NCBI GenBank assembly: GCA_945868825.1
Contig: CAMBMM010000002.1
Location: 118,252-182,251, forward strand
Direction of reading: 5' to 3'
DNA from: Sphingobacterium thalpophilum
GTDB taxonomy: Bacteria; Bacteroidota; Bacteroidia; Sphingobacteriales; Sphingobacteriaceae
DNA: 64,000 bases
Shown here in pieces: positions 60,756-64,000 of the stretch (positions within the stretch are counted from its first letter, which is position 1; each line of letters begins with the position of its first letter). The notes beneath the pieces were generated by a model. It was not told the DNA's origin, did no database searches, and was given only the letters and a program-made list of their open reading frames with translations. The position numbers and the translations under genes were made by a program.

Positions 60756-61523
60756 ATGAATTATACCTTAAATAATATCCCCGAACGCACCCAAAAACCA
60801 AGAAATAGTGGCATAACCATGGTTATGGATAAGGGCTTAAGTATCCGTGAAATTGAAGACTTTTTAGAAGTTTCCGGAACACATACCGATATTGTAAAAC
60901 TGGGCTGGGCTACTTCTTATGTAACACCCAACTTAGACAAAAAACTGCAGGTATACAAAGATGCAGGTATTCCAACCTATTTTGGAGGTACATTGTTCGA
61001 GGCCTTTGCCATTCGCAATCAATTTGACGATTACCGCCGAGTACTAGACAAATACGATATGCAATATGCCGAAGTATCGGACGGTTCTATGGATATCGAA
61101 CACGAAGAAAAATGTGAATACATTCGTAAACTAAGTGAACAAGTAACCGTAATTTCTGAAGTAGGATCTAAAGATGCTGCTAAAATATTTGCCCCATACA
61201 AATGGATTGCCCTCATGAAAGCCGAAATTGAAGCCGGTTCTTGGAAGGTAATTGCAGAAGCTCGTGAAGGTGGAAACGTAGGTATATACCGTGATTCTGG
61301 AGAAGTAAGAGAAGGTTTGGTAGATGAAATTTTAACCCAAATACCCGCTGAAACCATTATTTGGGAAGCCCCCATTAAAGCCCAACAAGTATGGTTTATA
61401 AAACTAATTGGTACCAATGTAAACCTAGGTAACATCGCCCCAGCAGAAGTTATTCCATTAGAAACCATCCGACTTGGTTTAAGAGGAGATACCTTTAGTC
61501 GCTTTTTAGATCAAGGGAAGTAA
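60756..61523 (+). CDS. comA: Phosphosulfolactate synthase (ComA-like)
   Basis: ComA adds sulfite to phosphoenolpyruvate to make phosphosulfolactate, the first step of archaeal coenzyme M synthesis. The 255-residue protein fits the family by length and by the segments GITMVMDKGLS (about residues 19-29), DIVKLGWATSY, TYFGGTLFEAF, EVSDGS and ISEVGSKD. Bacteroidota do not make coenzyme M, so the product probably feeds sulfolactate or cysteate, a sulfonolipid precursor; this is inference. The ATG at 60756 is chosen over a TTG at 60741. aroE follows after 16 bases. Confidence 0.88.
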   Translation: MNYTLNNIPERTQKPRNSGITMVMDKGLSIREIEDFLEVSGTHTDIVKLGWATSYVTPNLDKKLQVYKDAGIPTYFGGTLFEAFAIRNQFDDYRRVLDKYDMQYAEVSDGSMDIEHEEKCEYIRKLSEQVTVISEVGSKDAAKIFAPYKWIALMKAEIEAGSWKVIAEAREGGNVGIYRDSGEVREGLVDEILTQIPAETIIWEAPIKAQQVWFIKLIGTNVNLGNIAPAEVIPLETIRLGLRGDTFSRFLDQGK

Positions 61524-61539
61524 TTTCTGCATTCATAAC

Positions 61540-62319
61540 ATGAAAAAATACGGCATTATCGGGTACCCATTGGCACACTCCTTTTCAGTTGGCTATTTTA
61601 CAGACAAGTTTAAAAAAGAGAGCTTATCAGATCATGAATACGTGGCTTTCCCCATCGAATCCATTAGCGATTTCCCGGAAATTATAAAGAGTAATCCCGA
61701 TTTATGTGGATTGAATGTTACCCACCCGCATAAAATTGGGATTATTTATTATATGGATAGTCTAGATGAAGCCGCTAAAGAAATTGATGCCGTAAACTGC
61801 ATTAAAATTGCCAATAGCCACCCGGTTGAAGACTTTTTTAGCGGAGAACTATCCTCCACACAAATTCGTTTAATAGGCTACAACACCGATGCCTATGGTT
61901 TTGAGCACTCCCTAAAACCCATGTTACACAAGCGGCATCAAAAAGCCTTAATTTTAGGAAGTGGTGGGGCATCCAGAGCAGTGGCCTACGTACTTAAAAA
62001 ACTGCATATAGAATACCAAATAGTGTGCAGAAGAGCCCGTAGTAAACAATTGGGCTATGCTGATGTTACCGCCGATTTACTAAAAGAACACCTGCTCATT
62101 ATCAATACCACACCCTTGGGCACGTCCCCAAACATAAACGAATGCCCCGATATTCCGTACGAACACCTTACTGATAAACACCTGGTGTACGATTTAGTAT
62201 ACAACCCCGCAGAAACCGAATTTTTAAAAAGAGCCAAACAAAAAGGTGCCGCCATTAAAAACGGCTTAGAAATGCTACATATTCAAGCAGAAAAAGCTTG
62301 GCAAATTTGGAACAGCTAA
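61540..62319 (+). CDS. aroE: Shikimate dehydrogenase
   Basis: AroE reduces 3-dehydroshikimate to shikimate with NADPH in aromatic amino-acid synthesis. The 259-residue protein has GYPLAHSFS for shikimate binding, the catalytic Lys65 in NVTHPHK and the paired Asp117 in YNTDAYGF. The NADP-binding GSGGASRAV starts near residue 138. The length is slightly below E. coli AroE (272). It lies between comA-like and gldD genes with gaps of 16 and 3 bases, probably one operon. Confidence 0.95.
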   Translation: MKKYGIIGYPLAHSFSVGYFTDKFKKESLSDHEYVAFPIESISDFPEIIKSNPDLCGLNVTHPHKIGIIYYMDSLDEAAKEIDAVNCIKIANSHPVEDFFSGELSSTQIRLIGYNTDAYGFEHSLKPMLHKRHQKALILGSGGASRAVAYVLKKLHIEYQIVCRRARSKQLGYADVTADLLKEHLLIINTTPLGTSPNINECPDIPYEHLTDKHLVYDLVYNPAETEFLKRAKQKGAAIKNGLEMLHIQAEKAWQIWNS

Positions 62320-62322
62320 TCC

Positions 62323-62907
62323 ATGAGTTTTCTGAAAGTACTCCTAGCTGTATTGGGTATGGGTTTGATTTTTAGTGCTTGCGGGAGTAATTATACACCT
62401 AAGCCACGAGGTTATTTTAGAATAGATTTTCCAGAAAAAAAATACCAAAGCTATCGGACAAATGCTCCTTACGGCTTTGACTATCCGGTATATGCCCAGG
62501 TGCAGGCTGATACCCGAGCAGATGCCAAACCCTATTGGATTGATGTCGCATTTCCGCAATTTAACGGTCGACTACACTTGAGTTATTTACCCATAAACTC
62601 TCCGAAAATGCTCAACCAACTGAGCGAAGATGCCCGAACTTTCGCCTTTAAACATACCGTAAAAGCCACTGCCATTGATGAGGGTATTATTTATTACCCC
62701 GAAAAAAAGGTATACGGCATTTATTATACCATAGCAGGTAATACCGCATCGGCAGTACAGTTTTACCTTACAGATAGCAGTAAAAACTACCTACGAGCTG
62801 CCCTGTATTTTAACGAACAACCTCGAATAGATTCTATAAAACCTGTGCTCAACTTTATAAAAAAAGATATTGATGTATTCATCAAAACCTTTAAATGGAA
62901 AAATTGA
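62323..62907 (+). CDS. gldD: Gliding motility lipoprotein GldD
   Basis: GldD is an essential lipoprotein of the gliding and type IX secretion apparatus first studied in Flavobacterium johnsoniae. The 194-residue protein has lipobox FSAC with Cys20, followed directly by the family segment PKPRGYFRIDFPEKKYQ and the later FPQFNGRLHLSYLP stretch. It starts three bases after aroE, an uncommon but plausible operon partner. Other gld genes are not in the window, so active gliding is not proven by it alone. Confidence 0.93.
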   Translation: MSFLKVLLAVLGMGLIFSACGSNYTPKPRGYFRIDFPEKKYQSYRTNAPYGFDYPVYAQVQADTRADAKPYWIDVAFPQFNGRLHLSYLPINSPKMLNQLSEDARTFAFKHTVKATAIDEGIIYYPEKKVYGIYYTIAGNTASAVQFYLTDSSKNYLRAALYFNEQPRIDSIKPVLNFIKKDIDVFIKTFKWKN

Positions 62908-63001
62908 GGTGAAAGCTGAGTAATCTGCGACAAACTAAAAAAGTGTTATTTAGCCTGAAGGCATAACTGAATATTCGTTTTAACCTTGTTCCTAAATTTT
63001 A

Positions 63002-63490
63002 TCAACTATTGCTTTTAGGAAGTCTTTTTTTAATGGCTTCAACCAATAACTCGTCGATACAATAAAACAAAAAGGCAACAATAAAAAATTTGCAGAAGCC
63101 TATCCAAAAGAAATCATTCGCAAAGAGTTCTTTTTGACTGGTTTGAATTTGGAAATTTATAAATGTTGGCATCCAAAAAAGGGCGGAGGCATAAAGTCCA
63201 GATTTTAAATAAACTCTCCATGGTTTATCTGTTTCATCACCTACATAATAATTTACCTCATTATTTGAAAGGGGGCTTTTAATAATTAAATCCACTAGAA
63301 AATTTACAAACCGATTAATCGCAGGTATAGTGACTATTAGGGCCATCATATACTTAAGATATGTGCTAAAATCGATTTCAGCATTAAAAAGAGTGTGTAT
63401 AGTTACTGAAGGTACACAAAAGGTTATGGTAAGCCACCAATAAATGATGTACAATACCACGGCTAGTTTTATTTTTAGAGCATTTTTCAT
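63002..63490 (-). CDS. Membrane protein of unknown function
   Basis: The 162-residue protein has about four hydrophobic helices: residues 8-30, 45-68, 96-112 and 124-146. A polar loop in the middle (NNEVNYYVGDETDKPWRVY) and a basic tail follow. I do not recognise the family. It is leftward and starts ten bases after the S9 peptidase stop, so it may be co-transcribed with it. Codon use (more ATA, AAA) looks somewhat different from the neighbours. It could be a recently gained or fast-evolving gene. Confidence 0.65.
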   Translation of the reverse strand: MKNALKIKLAVVLYIIYWWLTITFCVPSVTIHTLFNAEIDFSTYLKYMMALIVTIPAINRFVNFLVDLIIKSPLSNNEVNYYVGDETDKPWRVYLKSGLYASALFWMPTFINFQIQTSQKELFANDFFWIGFCKFFIVAFLFYCIDELLVEAIKKRLPKSNS

Positions 63491-63500
63491 TTTAAAAAAA

Positions 63501-64000
63501 TTAATTTAATTTAAGTGTGCGTTCAAATAAGTTAAAAATTCGTTTGTACTCATCCGTCCAGCTGGCTGGCTCGGTAAAGCCATGGTCTTCTACCGGATAA
63601 ACGGCCAACTCCCAATTGTTTTTACCCAACTCTATTAAGCGTTGGCTAAAGCGAACAATATCCTGAAACTGTACATTTTCATCAACCATGCCGTGGCACA
63701 TCAATAAATTTCCTTTTAAGCCATCGGCAAAATAAATGGGCGAACTTTGTTTGTAGGCTTTTTCATCTAAAACAGGTTCGTTTAAAATGTTGGATGTGTA
63801 ACCATGGTTGTAATGCGCCCAATCGGTTACCGAGCGCAGGGCTGCTCCCGAGCTAAATACTTCCGGTTCGGTTAGTAAACCCATTAGGGTAATAAAACCA
63901 CCATAAGAACCGCCGTATAAACCTACGTGTTTAGGATTTACACCGTATTTCTCTACCAACAGTTTTACGCCATCCACTTGGTCGCTTAAATCTTTTCCGC
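63501..64000 (-). CDS. S9 family prolyl oligopeptidase (DPP IV-like), C-terminal part
   Basis: The 3' end of a serine peptidase of the prolyl oligopeptidase family runs off the right edge of the window. About 166 C-terminal residues are visible. The catalytic Ser is in [10 protein letters not shown], Asp in HGMVDENVQ and His in PVEDHGF, so the triad is intact. The frame stays open to base 64000, and the apparent GTG at 63977 is just an internal valine codon ([10 protein letters not shown]). The N-terminal beta-propeller is outside the window. Such enzymes remove dipeptides after proline in the periplasm. Confidence 0.93.
   Translation of the reverse strand, partial: GKDLSDQVDGVKLLVEKYGVNPKHVGLYGGSYGGFITLMGLLTEPEVFSSGAALRSVTDWAHYNHGYTSNILNEPVLDEKAYKQSSPIYFADGLKGNLLMCHGMVDENVQFQDIVRFSQRLIELGKNNWELAVYPVEDHGFTEPASWTDEYKRIFNLFERTLKLN

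Noticed and set aside
62944-62967. Imperfect inverted repeat after gldD
   Set aside because: The stem is short and bulged and no T-run follows, so I do not call a terminator.
1-64000. tRNA, rRNA, CRISPR array, insertion sequence, integrase or att site
   Set aside because: I looked for these in the intergenic gaps and among the protein products and found none; gaps are short and the proteins are housekeeping or envelope types.

Overview
The window is chromosomal DNA from a member of the Bacteroidota, most likely an aerobic environmental lineage (Cytophagia, Sphingobacteriia or Chitinophagia type) rather than a gut Bacteroidales. The evidence is the gliding-motility lipoprotein GldD, several families largely confined to this phylum (DUF4270, DUF2805, DUF3127, a DUF6728-like mini-protein), a CarB without its C-terminal regulatory domain, and promoters of the form TAnnTTTG, sometimes with TTG 19 bases upstream. 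Shine-Dalgarno sequences are mostly absent. I see no tRNA, rRNA, CRISPR array, insertion sequence or prophage. Coding density is high, and only one gene-free stretch (3980-4377) exceeds 300 bases.

Layout. 1-9.0 kb: the 3' end of radA, a small lipoprotein, carB with an unusual hairpin leader, nicotinamide riboside uptake and phosphorylation (pnuC plus a NadR-like kinase), TerC, an RlmI-type methyltransferase, tadA, superoxide dismutase and a DUF2805 protein. 9.2-17.3 kb: gamma-glutamyltransferase, then a leftward b561-like/YceI/glycerophosphodiesterase operon and a leftward set of a truncated glycogen-synthase-like protein, DUF4270 and glmS. 17.4-23 kb: panC, panD, a flippase-like membrane protein, an acyl-CoA dehydrogenase, a TlpA-like lipoprotein, a small 4-TM protein and a lipoprotein. 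23-27.6 kb: the rimP-nusA-infB operon, which has a terminator-like hairpin in its leader.

27.6-37.1 kb is a surface-glycan island and the most distinctive part. It holds two tandem FdtA-type ketoisomerase homologues, a ketoacyl synthase III, a FabG-like reductase, an RffC-like N-acyltransferase and an FdtB-like aminotransferase, followed by glycosyltransferases and an MsbA-like ABC exporter. Read together, the genes suggest a pathway that makes a nucleotide-linked 3-amino-3,6-dideoxyhexose and N-acylates it with a custom, probably 3-hydroxy, short acyl chain. The middle of the island is clearly more AT-rich than its flanks, which suggests transfer.

37.1-51.7 kb: meaB, aminopeptidase P, an OmpA-like protein, a four-gene unit (46-aa membrane protein, ridA, EamA transporter, recG), an M28 peptidase, an MFS transporter, a CapA-like phosphatase, an NlpC/P60 hydrolase, and pyruvate dehydrogenase E1alpha and E2. 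51.7-64 kb: a leftward methyltransferase, histidine kinase, DUF47 and phosphate transporter set; an OB-fold DUF3127 protein; a two-component system; a TPR protein behind a sigma54-like site; phosphosulfolactate synthase, aroE and gldD; a membrane protein; and the 3' end of an S9 peptidase. No single wholly new machine is proven. The best candidates for undescribed biology are the acyl-amino-sugar cassette, the carB, pnuC and rimP leader RNAs, and the -7 elements placed almost on start codons.
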